Assembly: GCF_000682735.1 (NCBI RefSeq)
Contig: NZ_AWFD01000034.1
Location: 1 to 64,000, forward strand
Direction: 5' to 3'
From: Hyphomonas sp. CY54-11-8
Lineage (GTDB): Bacteria; Pseudomonadota; Alphaproteobacteria; Caulobacterales; Hyphomonadaceae
Length of the DNA stretch: 64,000 bases
The position numbers and the translations under genes were made by a program. The notes under the pieces are model-generated. The model was not told the origin of the DNA. It worked only from the letters and a program-made list of their open reading frames with translations, and searched no databases. Shown here one piece after another: positions 35,211 to 45,265 of the stretch. Position 1 is the stretch's first letter; the number at the start of each line of letters is the position of its first letter.

Positions 35211-37000
35211 GCCACGGTCTCCACTTGGTCGTCCGCATGGGGAATTTTGATCACGCCTTCCTTCATGTCCCAGGCAGATGTGGGGCAGCGCTCGGCGCAC
35301 AGGCCGCAGTGCAGGCAAACGTTTTCATCTTTGATCATCACCCGGCCGGTCAGCGGCAGGGGATTTGATACGAAGAGGGATTGCTCTTCCGGAGCTTCCG
35401 GCTGCGTGAGCGAAGCACGCAATTCCGCTTCGCTGTCGGCGTCAGGCGTGATGCTGAGGCACTCGACCGGGCAGACATCGATACATGCATCGCACTCTTC
35501 GCAGAGTGGCGCTTCGAAGACAGTCTGCACATCACAGTTCAGGCAGCGCTGGACTTCGACGGCGATCTGTTCGGCATTGAAGCCGAGCTCGACCTCGATG
35601 TTCAGGCGCTGGAACCGGTCCACAAGCGCGACATGCTCCATCTCGCGGCGTTCGGCCGCGGTGTAAGCATTCGAGTAACGCCATTCAAACATGCCCATCT
35701 TGGCAGATTGCAGCTCGACTTCACGAGGTGCCCGATCACGCAGGCCGAGGCCCTGGCAGTGCCGGTGAATCGAGATTGCCGCCTGATGACCGTGCTCCAC
35801 GGCCCAGATGATGTTCTTCGGACCGAACGCGGAGTCACCGCCGAAGAAGACGCCTTTACGGGTGGACTCGAAAGTCTCCTCATCGACAACAGGCACATCC
35901 CATTTGCCGAACTCGATGCCGGCATCATTTTCGATCCATGGGAAGGCATTCTCCTGCCCGATGGCGAGGATGACATCGTCGCAGGGCAGGGTCTCTTCAC
36001 CGATCACCCGCTGGCCGGTGATCTCGCCCTTGTCGTCAACATCGTACTCCATCAGCTCGAACGTCATGCCAACCAGTTTGCCATTCTCGGTGACAAAGGT
36101 TTTTGGCGAATGGTTCACGACGATCTGGATGTTCTCTTCCTCGGCATCTTCCAGTTCCCATTCGGAGGCCTTGAAGAAATTACGTGGCTTGCGCGCCATG
36201 ACTTTCACATTGTCCGCCCCAAGACGAAGGGAGGTGCGGCAGCAGTCCATGGCGGTGTTGCCGACGCCGATGATCAAGACATTCTTGCCGATTTCGTCGA
36301 TATGTTCGAACGCGACCGATTCCAGCCAGTCGATGCCGATGTGAATATTTTCGTCCGCCTCTTCGCGGCCGGGCAGGTGCAGGTCCTTGCCCTTCGGCGC
36401 GCCGGTGCCGACGAAGACCGCGTCCCACCCCTCATCCAGCAGTGCCTTCATGCTGGAGACTGGCGTGTTGAGCTTCAGCTCGACGCCCATGTCGAGAATG
36501 TACTGCAGCTCTTCGTTCAGCACTTTCTCGGGCAGGCGAAAGGCCGGAATGTTGGCGCGCATCAGGCCGCCGGCTTCAGGCAGTTTCTCGAAAATGGTGC
36601 ACTCGTAGCCAAGCGGGGCGAGGTCGTTCGCCACCGTGAAGCTCGCCGGGCCTGCGCCAATCAGCGCGATTCTCTTGCCGTTCGTCTGATCCGGCTTCTG
36701 CGGAAGGCGGCTCGTCACATCATCACGATGGTCGGCTGCCACACGTTTCAGGCGGCAGATCGCCACCGGCTCGCCATCCACGCGAGTCCGCCGGCAGGCT
36801 GGCTCACATGGCCGGTCACAGACGCGGCCCAGGATACCCGGGAACACGTTGGAATCCCTGTTTAGCAGGTAGGCGTCGCTGTAACGCCCCTGCGCGATGA
36901 GACGGATATATGCCGGGACCGGTGTGTGTGCCGGGCAGGCCCATTGGCAATCGACGACTTTGTGAAAGTAGTCGGGATTGCTCGTGTCTGTTGGTTTCAT
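35207..37000 (-). CDS. GltD-like NAD(P)H oxidoreductase with C-terminal 4Fe-4S domain (KorC-like)
   Basis: 597 residues. An N-terminal cysteine-rich GltD-type Fe-S domain (CQWAC, GRVCDRPCEPACRR), an FAD Rossmann fold (ALIGAGPASFTVANDLAPLG), an NAD(P) fold (VLIIGVGNTAMDCC) and a C-terminal ferredoxin-like region with CEECDACIDVCPVECL and CLHCGLCAERCPTSAW. It should shuttle electrons between NAD(P) and the 2-oxoacid oxidoreductase, like KorC of the 2-oxoglutarate:NADP enzyme of Azoarcus. GGAGGA lies about 10 nt before the ATG. First gene of the three-gene operon. Confidence 0.85.
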   Translation of the reverse strand: MKPTDTSNPDYFHKVVDCQWACPAHTPVPAYIRLIAQGRYSDAYLLNRDSNVFPGILGRVCDRPCEPACRRTRVDGEPVAICRLKRVAADHRDDVTSRLPQKPDQTNGKRIALIGAGPASFTVANDLAPLGYECTIFEKLPEAGGLMRANIPAFRLPEKVLNEELQYILDMGVELKLNTPVSSMKALLDEGWDAVFVGTGAPKGKDLHLPGREEADENIHIGIDWLESVAFEHIDEIGKNVLIIGVGNTAMDCCRTSLRLGADNVKVMARKPRNFFKASEWELEDAEEENIQIVVNHSPKTFVTENGKLVGMTFELMEYDVDDKGEITGQRVIGEETLPCDDVILAIGQENAFPWIENDAGIEFGKWDVPVVDEETFESTRKGVFFGGDSAFGPKNIIWAVEHGHQAAISIHRHCQGLGLRDRAPREVELQSAKMGMFEWRYSNAYTAAERREMEHVALVDRFQRLNIEVELGFNAEQIAVEVQRCLNCDVQTVFEAPLCEECDACIDVCPVECLSITPDADSEAELRASLTQPEAPEEQSLFVSNPLPLTGRVMIKDENVCLHCGLCAERCPTSAWDMKEGVIKIPHADDQVETVA

Positions 37001-37117
37001 ATTTGCCCGCTTCCTCCGGAGAAAAGACTAGCGACACAGACCGGCGGCATCAATGACCTCCTGCCGGTTGCGACAACAGGTACGAGACCTGTGATGTGGG
37101 AAAAGGAACTCGGCACG

Positions 37118-37897
37118 TCAGCGGCCTTTGAAGTTACCCGGCCGGCGCTCTGCGACAGACCGGATGCCTTCCTGATGGTCTTCTGTTGCGCGCAGTTTCC
37201 ATTGTTCTTCATGTTCGTGGGCCAGCGTATCCCGAACCGTCTCATAGAGACCGGTGCGAAGGGTTTTCCGGGTTGCCAAGACGCCCAAAGGCCCGCCCTC
37301 TGCTATTTCGGCCGCGAGCTTGTGAGCGGCAGAGCGTACGTCTGCGAGCGGAACCAGTTCATCCGCCAGGCCCATTGCGACAGCTTCTTCCCCTTTGATC
37401 CTCCGGGATGTCAGCAACATCAGCGCAGCTTTCTGCGAGCCCAGCAGGCGGGGCAGGGTCGCGCTGAGCGCAAAGCCCGGGTGGAAGGCCAGCCGTGTGA
37501 AATTGGCGACAAACCGTGCCTCTGGTGCAGCGATCCGGAAGTCAGCCGCAACCGCAAGGCCAAGGCCAGCACCGACGGCGGCCCCTTGAATTGCCGCGAC
37601 GATTGGCTTTTTGGCTTCGTAGATACGCAGGGCCTGGTCATAGAATTCTCGAACCGGGTCATCACCGGATCCTCCGACGCCTCCGCCGCGTTCATCATTG
37701 GCAAGGTCCGCCCCCGCACAGAAAGCCTTGCCCTCCGAGGCGAGCACGATGGCCCGGCACTCGGGTTGTGCGTCCAGTGTCAGAAGGACCTCTCCGATCT
37801 CTCGGAGCAGACCCACATTGGCGTGATTGTTCGGCGGATTGGAGAACACGATCTCGGTCACATGACCGACTTCGCGCACGGCGATCGAGTGCGTCAT
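37118..37897 (-). CDS. Enoyl-CoA hydratase/isomerase family protein
   Basis: 259 residues of the crotonase fold. The oxyanion-hole segments are EGKAFCAGADLAND (about 54-67) and IQGAAVGAGLGLAVAADFRIA (about 103-123). The acidic residues used by classic hydratases are not clear in the third motif (HPGFALSATLPRLLG), so the exact reaction is uncertain. It is coupled by a 4-bp overlap to the upstream acyl-CoA dehydrogenase. Confidence 0.85.
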   Translation of the reverse strand: MTHSIAVREVGHVTEIVFSNPPNNHANVGLLREIGEVLLTLDAQPECRAIVLASEGKAFCAGADLANDERGGGVGGSGDDPVREFYDQALRIYEAKKPIVAAIQGAAVGAGLGLAVAADFRIAAPEARFVANFTRLAFHPGFALSATLPRLLGSQKAALMLLTSRRIKGEEAVAMGLADELVPLADVRSAAHKLAAEIAEGGPLGVLATRKTLRTGLYETVRDTLAHEHEEQWKLRATEDHQEGIRSVAERRPGNFKGR

Positions 37898-39060
37898 GGG
37901 CGGGTATCCATAAGGTTCCGGGCGACGACCATCCGGTGCACTTCGGATGGCCCGTCATAAATACGCATGTTGCGAATACGGCCTGCAAACAGATGCAGCG
38001 GCATTTCCTTGGTCATGCCCATCGCGCCGAAACACTGCATGGCGTTGTCGATGATCTCCTGCGCCATTTCGGTGGCGTAGAACTTGATCATTGAGATCTC
38101 TGTGCGCACGTCGCGGCCCTGATCGATCTTCCACGCGCAATCATACGCCATCAGGCGAGCCGCATGGATCTTGGCGGCACCATCGGCGACCCACCACTGG
38201 ATCGACTGGCGCTCAGACAATTTGTGACCGAACGTTTTCCGCTGGGGTGCATATTCCCGCATCATGTCGAGCGCACGTTGCGCCGCGCCGATACACCAGG
38301 CGGCCATCTCCATGCGGCGGGTGCCAAGTCGCACCTGCATCGGGCCAAATCCCTGGCCTTCCTCGCCCAGCAGTTTCCAGCCGGGCACGCGGCAGTCTTC
38401 CAGTGTCACTTCGTAGGTAAACTCGCCGCCCAGCATCGGGATGCGCCGCAGGACATTGAAGCCCGGCGTGTCACGGTCGACGAGAAAGGCTGACATGCCG
38501 CCGCGCGCTTTCTTCTCCTTGTCGGTGATCGCCATGAGGATCGTGAAGTCGGCTTCAGCCGCCCGGGTGATCCAGATCTTGCGGCCATTGATGATCCAGT
38601 CATCCCCGTCGCGCACAGCTCGCGTGATCATCCCAGCGGGATCGGCGCCGGCGCCGGGTTCGGAAATCCCGATGGCGGAGATGGTCTCGCCGCGGGCGTA
38701 GGGCTCCAGATAGGCTTTCTTCTGCTGCTCGTTCACCGTCGTCATAAGCATGCGAAGATTCGGTGAATCCGGCGGAAGCGTATAGGTCGCGACTGTGGAG
38801 CCGAGCGCTTCGTTGACCGCCACCAGGGCCACGTGCGGCATGCCCATGCCACCGGCATCTTCCGGCGCATCGAGGCTCCACAGGCCAAGTTCCTTTGAAA
38901 CCTTGTCCAGCCTCTGGCGCTCTTCCGGTGTCAGGTAGGCGCCTTGGCCGCTGGCTTCGCGTTCGAGCACTGCGCCTTCAAGGGGCATTAGCTCATCCCG
39001 CACGAAGCGCTGGACGAGATCGGCAAGCATCCTGTGCTCTTCGTCCAGTTCAAACTTCAT
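37894..39060 (-). CDS. Acyl-CoA dehydrogenase (ACAD10/11-like)
   Basis: 388 residues with all three ACAD domains. FAD-binding signatures ISEPGAGADPAGM and the C-terminal helix YDGPSEVHRMVVARNLM. The catalytic-base position of the YEG motif of medium-chain enzymes is Asp here (YDGPSEVH), as in the ACAD10/11 group, which handle unusual substrates such as 4-hydroxy acids. SD AGGAGGA precedes the ATG. Divergent from an ArsR-like regulator 219 bp away, which may control it. Confidence 0.88.
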   Translation of the reverse strand: MKFELDEEHRMLADLVQRFVRDELMPLEGAVLEREASGQGAYLTPEERQRLDKVSKELGLWSLDAPEDAGGMGMPHVALVAVNEALGSTVATYTLPPDSPNLRMLMTTVNEQQKKAYLEPYARGETISAIGISEPGAGADPAGMITRAVRDGDDWIINGRKIWITRAAEADFTILMAITDKEKKARGGMSAFLVDRDTPGFNVLRRIPMLGGEFTYEVTLEDCRVPGWKLLGEEGQGFGPMQVRLGTRRMEMAAWCIGAAQRALDMMREYAPQRKTFGHKLSERQSIQWWVADGAAKIHAARLMAYDCAWKIDQGRDVRTEISMIKFYATEMAQEIIDNAMQCFGAMGMTKEMPLHLFAGRIRNMRIYDGPSEVHRMVVARNLMDTRP

Positions 39061-39075
39061 ATTACGCTCCTCCTA

Positions 39076-39092
39076 TCACCTTATTTTGGTGA
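39076..39092 (-). promoter_or_regulatory. Inverted repeat upstream of the acyl-CoA dehydrogenase gene
   Basis: TCACC-N7-GGTGA immediately upstream of the SD sequence of the dehydrogenase gene, in the region shared with a divergent HTH regulator gene. A possible operator; arms of only 5 bp make this weak. Confidence 0.3.
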
Positions 39093-39279
39093 CTTTGCAC
39101 GGCAGAACGCCACAAGGGAAAGAGTCGGGCAAGGCGGCAAACCTCATGACCTTGGGGAAAGGTATGCAGGTGTCAAAAACTCCCGAAGTCTGGAACCCGG
39201 CGTTATAGTGCCTTATCGGGGAGAGGTGACCGGAGTGCCTTGTGGATGCAGGGGCTTTGGGAAAAGGGGAACTTGTTTC

Positions 39280-39888
39280 ATGGCAGGATTGAGCAGCAAG
39301 AGCGGGACGGAAGACCAGGACACTTACTGGGTTCTCCGGAAGGACCAGCTTGAATGTATGGCTTCGACCGTTAGGATGGATATTGTCGACCACCTCGTTG
39401 GAAACGGACAGATGTCGATCAAGCAACTGGCGGCATCGATGGGACGCCAGCCATCCTCGATTTATTATCATATCAATATGCTGGTGAAGGCCGAGCTGGT
39501 CGTGGAGACCGGGACCCAGATCTCAAACCGGCGGACTGAAGTGCTCTACGCCACGCGGGCTCCGCGTATGCGTTTGCAGAAGGCCCTCGCGGATCCGGGC
39601 AATCACGAAACCATAGACCGGACTGTCGGTGCGATTTGCCGGCAGGCACACCGGGATTTTGTCCAGGGACTGACGCACCCGGATGCGCAGCTCGAGGGTC
39701 CGGAGCGCAATCTCGGATTTTTCCGCCTGATCAACAGGCCAAGCGCGGAATCCCTTCGGGAAATCAATGGCTATATTGAGCGGATCGCTGAGATCCTCTG
39801 GGAAGAGCGCGATATGGACCAGCCCCTGATCGCGTTCGCCTGGACACTGACGCCGCTGCACGAAAAAGCTGTCGGTGGCGATGATTGA
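39280..39888 (+). CDS. ArsR-like winged-helix transcriptional regulator
   Basis: 202 residues. Winged helix at about 25-95 (MASTVRMDIVDHLVGNGQMSIKQLAASMGRQPSSIYYHINMLVKAELV). The C-terminal half is alpha-helical and unassigned. I chose ATG 39280, with AGGGGA nine bases before it, over a longer open frame that would start inside the divergent promoter region. Likely regulator of the divergent acyl-CoA dehydrogenase operon; effector unknown. Confidence 0.8.
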   Translation: MAGLSSKSGTEDQDTYWVLRKDQLECMASTVRMDIVDHLVGNGQMSIKQLAASMGRQPSSIYYHINMLVKAELVVETGTQISNRRTEVLYATRAPRMRLQKALADPGNHETIDRTVGAICRQAHRDFVQGLTHPDAQLEGPERNLGFFRLINRPSAESLREINGYIERIAEILWEERDMDQPLIAFAWTLTPLHEKAVGGDD

Positions 39889-39947
39889 GCCTCCAGACTC
39901 TGTGTTCGGCAGGCATAGAAACACAACGATATTGACGGAGCGATGGC

Positions 39948-40385
39948 ATGAGTGACCTGGACAGCCGTGGGATGATGAAAGCAATTTACGATGTGATCTC
40001 GCAGCCTTCAGGCGAGCGGGACTGGGAGAGTATCCGGCCGCTGTATCACCCCCGCGCAACCATGACCCGAACAGGCGTTGCCATCGATACGCTGCCGGCA
40101 AATCAATGCCTGACTTTCGACGAATATATCAAAACCGCCGAGGAAAACCTGGCGGGCGCCGCTTTCGAGGAATCAGAGATCGGGCACGAATGTGCGCGGC
40201 TGGGCTCTGTTGCGCAGGTACGCAGCGTTTACCAAACCATCTACCGTGTCGGCGATCGTGAAATCCATTCCCGAGGAGTGAACTTCATTACGATGGCCCG
40301 GCTTGCAGACTCTTGGCAGATCCTCAGCATCGCTTGGGACAATGAGCGCGCCGGTGTCACCATTCCCGATGAATGGCTCGATTGA
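39948..40385 (+). CDS. SnoaL-like/NTF2-fold protein
   Basis: 145 residues with the pattern of a cone-shaped NTF2-like fold: helix-rich start (MMKAIYDVISQPSGERDWESI), YHPRATMTRTG, and beta strands near the end (RGVNFITMARLADSWQILSIAWDNER). These proteins bind or isomerise small molecules; no catalytic residues can be assigned. It follows the ArsR-like regulator by 59 bp and may share its transcript. Confidence 0.7.
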   Translation: MSDLDSRGMMKAIYDVISQPSGERDWESIRPLYHPRATMTRTGVAIDTLPANQCLTFDEYIKTAEENLAGAAFEESEIGHECARLGSVAQVRSVYQTIYRVGDREIHSRGVNFITMARLADSWQILSIAWDNERAGVTIPDEWLD

Positions 40386-40409
40386 GGCTGGCCGAACCGT
40401 CGGTGCCGG

Positions 40410-41507
<1,098 letters not shown>

Positions 41508-41653
41508 TCCGGCCTCCTTAAACTTAGATTTCGAGGGGGCCATAGCCCTATTCCCGCAGGAAAAACAGGCGGTTTTCTCTCCTGACAGCGGAATTGGGTG
41601 TTCAACAGGGGGGCTTTGGGTAAGGTTGGCCCACGAAATGCAAGGCAGAATGC

Positions 41654-42616
41654 ATGGCTTATGACGTCTTTCTCGTAACTGTGCCGGAAGACTTCGACAT
41701 GGCGAAACTGGTCGCCCGTCGTCTCCGCTCGCTGAAATTCACCGTTCGTTTCAATCAGAAACAAACGGAGGACGATATTTTCGACGCGAAGGATGCGCGC
41801 GATGCCGGAAAGTCCGGCAACATGCTGGTCCTGTGGTCCGAAAATTCTGTGAAGAATGACTGGGTGCGTGCGGCTGCGGCCGTCGGCAATTCCCGGGATG
41901 GGATGCTGGTGCATGCCGGCATCGACAAGACCATTCCTTACGAACCCTATCGCAAGGCCAAGCGTTTTGCGCTTGAGGGCTTCACCTCCCGCAAGATGCC
42001 GGAAGGCTTCTACAAGCTGGTTGAGGAACTCGCAGAGCGTACGGGCCGGTCTGACCTTCGTGCCTGGATGAAGCTTGGCTCAAAGGATGACGAAGGCCGG
42101 GAAGCCTGGCTCGAAGCGCATGCTGATGACCCGCTAGCAATTGCAGAGCGGCAGAAGCGCGAGAAGGCTCTCGGTATCAAGCCGGAACCCGCCAAGGAAG
42201 CTGCTGAAGCTGCGTCCAAAGCCGCGACAACGATCCGGAACGGTAATGGCCAGCATGCGGCCAGACCCACGACCGGCGTCTCCGCCGCGGTCGCGCGCGC
42301 ATCTGCAAGCGCGCGTACGGCCCCAACCACAGTGGTTCAGCCCGACGAAGATCCTGTGTACGGCAACTGGACGATCGCTGCGATTGGCGCTGCCATCGCT
42401 GCAATCTTCCTGTTCAGCCTTGTTGTCCGGTCCCAGCCGGTGGAGCGCGTGGATGCCCGGATGCCGGCTATCGGCAATGCTCAGCCGGTCGTCGCAGCCT
42501 GTCCCGCCGGGACTGTGCCGCGCGAAATGGTAGAGTTCATCGAACAGGGCCCGGTCGATATCGGCATGGGTCATGGCCCGATCATCGATGACACCACGCC
42601 GCCGGAAGACGAGTAG
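41654..42616 (+). CDS. Membrane-anchored TIR-like domain protein
   Basis: 320 residues. Residues 1 to about 130 have the TIR pattern: YDVFLVTVPED, a charged alpha/beta stretch, MLVLWSENSVKNDWVRAAAAVG. The Glu that follows the tryptophan in TIR NADases is Ala here (Trp70, Ala73/Ala74), so enzyme activity is doubtful. A low-complexity Ala/Lys/Thr linker (about 175-230) leads to one membrane helix (240-258) and a periplasmic tail of about 60 residues. TIR would therefore face the cytoplasm. Divergent from ychF; no defence genes adjacent. Confidence 0.75.
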   Translation: MAYDVFLVTVPEDFDMAKLVARRLRSLKFTVRFNQKQTEDDIFDAKDARDAGKSGNMLVLWSENSVKNDWVRAAAAVGNSRDGMLVHAGIDKTIPYEPYRKAKRFALEGFTSRKMPEGFYKLVEELAERTGRSDLRAWMKLGSKDDEGREAWLEAHADDPLAIAERQKREKALGIKPEPAKEAAEAASKAATTIRNGNGQHAARPTTGVSAAVARASASARTAPTTVVQPDEDPVYGNWTIAAIGAAIAAIFLFSLVVRSQPVERVDARMPAIGNAQPVVAACPAGTVPREMVEFIEQGPVDIGMGHGPIIDDTTPPEDE

Positions 42617-42619
42617 GCC

Positions 42620-43408
42620 TTAGCCGAACACTGCGATGGTCTGGCGGCCGACCATCATCGGTTCGCCCTTCGAATTCCAGAGGCGCATGGCCTGGCTGGA
42701 ATAGCCCTGCTGCGCGGTCTGGGCGATGTGCTGGGCCAGGAACCAGCCGTCTTCGGTGGAGATGTCGTCCGTCAGGAATTCCGCCATCCAGGTCATAGAA
42801 CTGATGCGGCCGGGAGCGGTCAGCATCGACAGGGCTGCTGGCGGCGGTGAGTCTGCGATCGACAACAGGGTGACGGCATCCATCGGGGCCGTTTCGTCCC
42901 TGTGACGGAGCCAGAGGACAATCTCACCATCCTGCGCGCCGCTGATCGGTCGGCCGCCCTTGGCGAGGCGCACATTGAAGTGATGCGAGAAGGCGGGGCG
43001 GCGGCGCTCATCCGGGAAGAACTGTTTTGTCTCGTCCGGCAGCGTGACAACGGGGGCGATCATATTGGAGAAGTCGAGGCTCGATTCCCGCGCGGCCCCG
43101 AAGGCGAAGATGCACTCCGCAACGATTCCCTCCGGCCCGGTCATGCGGACGGAGATGAAGGCCGTGTTCTTGCCCTCGCGCAGGACGGTCGGTACGGAGA
43201 CCAGCTCACCGGATGCCGGTCCGACAAAAGCGATCTGGGCAGACCGCAGCGGACGATCACCCGCCAGCGGCAGCGCGGCCTTCAGGCAGAGCGCTGCTGT
43301 CAGTCCGCCATAGGTGGTGCGGCCCTGCATCCAGTCTTCCGGAACGGTGACGCGAGATGACTGGTCTGCGCCAAAGGCGATGGAGGCGAGAAGATCGGTG
43401 TAATTCAT
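42620..43408 (-). CDS. Acyl-CoA thioesterase family protein (double hotdog)
   Basis: 262 residues. N-terminal hotdog (DWMQGRTTYGGLTAALCLKAAL) and C-terminal hotdog (ISSMTWMAEFLTD ... SQAMRLWNSKGEPMMVGRQTI) as in TesB-like thioesterases. Hydrolyses acyl-CoA; chain-length preference cannot be inferred. I start at ATG 43408 (MNYTDLLASIAFG). It follows the ferredoxin gene on the same strand, separated by a hairpin. Confidence 0.82.
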   Translation of the reverse strand: MNYTDLLASIAFGADQSSRVTVPEDWMQGRTTYGGLTAALCLKAALPLAGDRPLRSAQIAFVGPASGELVSVPTVLREGKNTAFISVRMTGPEGIVAECIFAFGAARESSLDFSNMIAPVVTLPDETKQFFPDERRRPAFSHHFNVRLAKGGRPISGAQDGEIVLWLRHRDETAPMDAVTLLSIADSPPPAALSMLTAPGRISSMTWMAEFLTDDISTEDGWFLAQHIAQTAQQGYSSQAMRLWNSKGEPMMVGRQTIAVFG

Positions 43409-43505
43409 GGCGGGCGTCCGTAGTTGCGGAATTGATACTTGCCTACCCGCATTCCTTTTCGGAACCAACCCGTGCCGCTAGGAGAGCGGCGGCAGAAATG
43501 AAACA

Positions 43506-43526
43506 CCCCGGCCTGATGGACCGGGG
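43506..43526 (-). terminator. Possible terminator after the ferredoxin gene
   Basis: CCCCGG / CCGGGG 6-bp GC stem with a 9-nt loop. On the minus strand it is followed by TGTTTCATTT, a weak T-tail. It may partly separate the ferredoxin unit from the thioesterase gene. Confidence 0.5.
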
Positions 43527-43552
43527 CGCAACATTTTCAGAATGCGAAGAGC

Positions 43553-43873
43553 CTAGTGCTGGCTCTCCGGTGTGGTCACACGCAGGCCGTCTAGCTCGTC
43601 GGAAACGGTGATCTGGCAGGACAGGCGGGAGTTTTCCTGAACGTTCTCGGCGAAGTCGAGCATCGACTTTTCCATTTCCTGCTGCTCGCCCACTTTATCC
43701 ATGAAGGCGTTGTCCACATAGACGTGGCAGGTTGCGCAGGCGCAGGCGCCGCCGCAGTCAGCATCAATGCCGGGAATGGAGTTCTTGATTGCGGCTTCCA
43801 TCACGGACTCGCCGTTCTTCGCCTCGACAGTGCGTTCGGTTCCATCGTGGTCGATATAGGTAATCTTCGGCAT
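43553..43873 (-). CDS. Adrenodoxin-type [2Fe-2S] ferredoxin
   Basis: 106 residues. Cluster ligands Cys40, Cys46, Cys49 and Cys86 (C-X5-C-X2-C-X36-C), the vertebrate-adrenodoxin/putidaredoxin spacing; an additional Cys44 is present. It carries single electrons from the adjacent FAD reductase, typically to a cytochrome P450 or a ring-hydroxylating enzyme, but no such enzyme is in the window. Confidence 0.93.
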   Translation of the reverse strand: MPKITYIDHDGTERTVEAKNGESVMEAAIKNSIPGIDADCGGACACATCHVYVDNAFMDKVGEQQEMEKSMLDFAENVQENSRLSCQITVSDELDGLRVTTPESQH

Positions 43874-43889
43874 CGGCTTTTTGGTCTCC

Positions 43890-45137
43890 TTAGGCTGTGG
43901 CGGCGGCCGCAGCGATGTCTTTCATTGAGATGGACGTATCCTTGAGCATATCAGGTGCAATCTTTGCGCCTGTCATGATCAATTTCTTGGACGCCAGAAA
44001 TTCCGGCGGGCTGTTCACCGCGTCGACCGCGATCAGCGTGCCGTTACGCAGATAAAAGACGGCAAATTTCCGGTCATCCGGATTGCCGCGAACAACGATT
44101 TCATCGTGGCCCTGATTGAGGCCGGCGATCTGCAGTTTAAGGTCGTACTGGTCCGACCAGAACCACGGGCAGTCTTCCGGCGGGCGCGGTTTGCCGAGGA
44201 TGGCAGCCGCGGCCAGCTTGCCCTGTTCGATGGCGTTGTGAACGCTTTCGAGGCGGCCGGCGTGTCCATAGTGGATGAGCGGCCGGCTGGCGCAGTCACC
44301 CGCTGCGAAGATGCGCGGATCGGACGTGCGGGCGTCGCGGTCGGTCGCGATGCCGTTATCGATGGTAAGGCCCGCATCCTTGGCGAGTTCGATATTCGGC
44401 AGGATTCCGATACCCACCAGCACTATGTCTGCAGGCAGCTTGGTCCCGTCAGCCAGGACCGCGGCGCTGACCTTTCCACCTTCGCCTTCCAGATGGTCCA
44501 GCCGGGCGCCGGTCAGGATCGTAGCGCCCTGCGAGCGGTGCTCCTTTTCGTAGAACGCGCTCATTGTCGGGCTGGTGACGCGGGCCAGCACGCGCTCCGC
44601 CATCTCAAGGACAGTCACTTCCAGCCCCATCTGGCGGGCGACCGCAGCGGCTTCGAGGCCGATATAGCCGGCGCCGATGATCACCAGCCGTCGGCCGGAT
44701 ACCATGTTCGGTTGGATCCGGTCGACATCGGCGAGGCCACGCAAATCGAAAACGTTTTCAAGATCTGAGCCCTTAGCAGGCAGAGGACGCGGACGGGAGC
44801 CAGTGCACAGGATCAGTGCGTCATAGTTCAGCATCGCGCCGTGTTCGAGTTCGACAATCTGCGCAGCGCGGTCGATCTTCGTGGCACGGGTGGAGAGGAT
44901 CAGTTCGACTCCATTGTCTTCGTACCAGGCCGCTGGTTTGAAGAAGAGGCGCTCTTCAGCGAACTCTCCCTTCATATAGGCTTTTGACAGGGGCGGACGC
45001 TGGTAAGGCAGCGCGGGTTCGTCCCCCACAAGCACCAGCTTGCCAGTATAGCCTCCCATCCGCAGGGACTGCACGGCTTGCGCGGCAGCCTGCCCGCCGC
45101 CGATCAGGACGATCTGCGATGCGTCTGAAAGATCCAA
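43890..45137 (-). CDS. NAD(P)H:ferredoxin reductase (rhodocoxin/putidaredoxin reductase type)
   Basis: 415 residues. FAD Rossmann motif ([20 protein letters not shown]), NAD(P) motif ([21 protein letters not shown]) and FAD motif near [11 protein letters not shown]. The C-terminal domain is that of class I P450 reductases. The start codon is TTG 45137 with GGGAGG about 7 nt upstream. First gene of a unit with the ferredoxin 16 bp downstream. A 14-bp perfect palindrome lies 33 bp upstream. Confidence 0.92.
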   Translation of the reverse strand: MDLSDASQIVLIGGGQAAAQAVQSLRMGGYTGKLVLVGDEPALPYQRPPLSKAYMKGEFAEERLFFKPAAWYEDNGVELILSTRATKIDRAAQIVELEHGAMLNYDALILCTGSRPRPLPAKGSDLENVFDLRGLADVDRIQPNMVSGRRLVIIGAGYIGLEAAAVARQMGLEVTVLEMAERVLARVTSPTMSAFYEKEHRSQGATILTGARLDHLEGEGGKVSAAVLADGTKLPADIVLVGIGILPNIELAKDAGLTIDNGIATDRDARTSDPRIFAAGDCASRPLIHYGHAGRLESVHNAIEQGKLAAAAILGKPRPPEDCPWFWSDQYDLKLQIAGLNQGHDEIVVRGNPDDRKFAVFYLRNGTLIAVDAVNSPPEFLASKKLIMTGAKIAPDMLKDTSISMKDIAAAAATA

Positions 45138-45170
45138 ACTGGTACCTCCCTCAAGGCCTGAATTTATTTA

Positions 45171-45184
45171 TGACGCATGCGTCA
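45171..45184 (-). promoter_or_regulatory. Perfect 14-bp palindrome upstream of the ferredoxin reductase
   Basis: TGACGCATGCGTCA reads the same on both strands. It lies between the reductase start and tsaE, in AT-rich surroundings suited to a promoter. Symmetry and length fit a dimeric repressor such as a TetR-family protein; no regulator gene is adjacent. Confidence 0.6.
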
Positions 45185-45265
45185 CGTTTTTAGCCTTTTA
45201 TATGCAGGCCAGTTACAGTGCAAGGCGCCGTGAATCCATGGCACGAATTGGCGCAGCGCCTTTAT

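Noticed and set aside
35381-36865. A 494-codon antisense frame inside the GltD-like gene
   Set aside because: The minus-strand gene has clear FAD, NAD(P) and Fe-S motifs; the antisense frame has none.
41654-42616. TIR-like protein as part of a phage-defence island
   Set aside because: Neighbours are housekeeping genes, base composition is ordinary and the catalytic Glu is missing.
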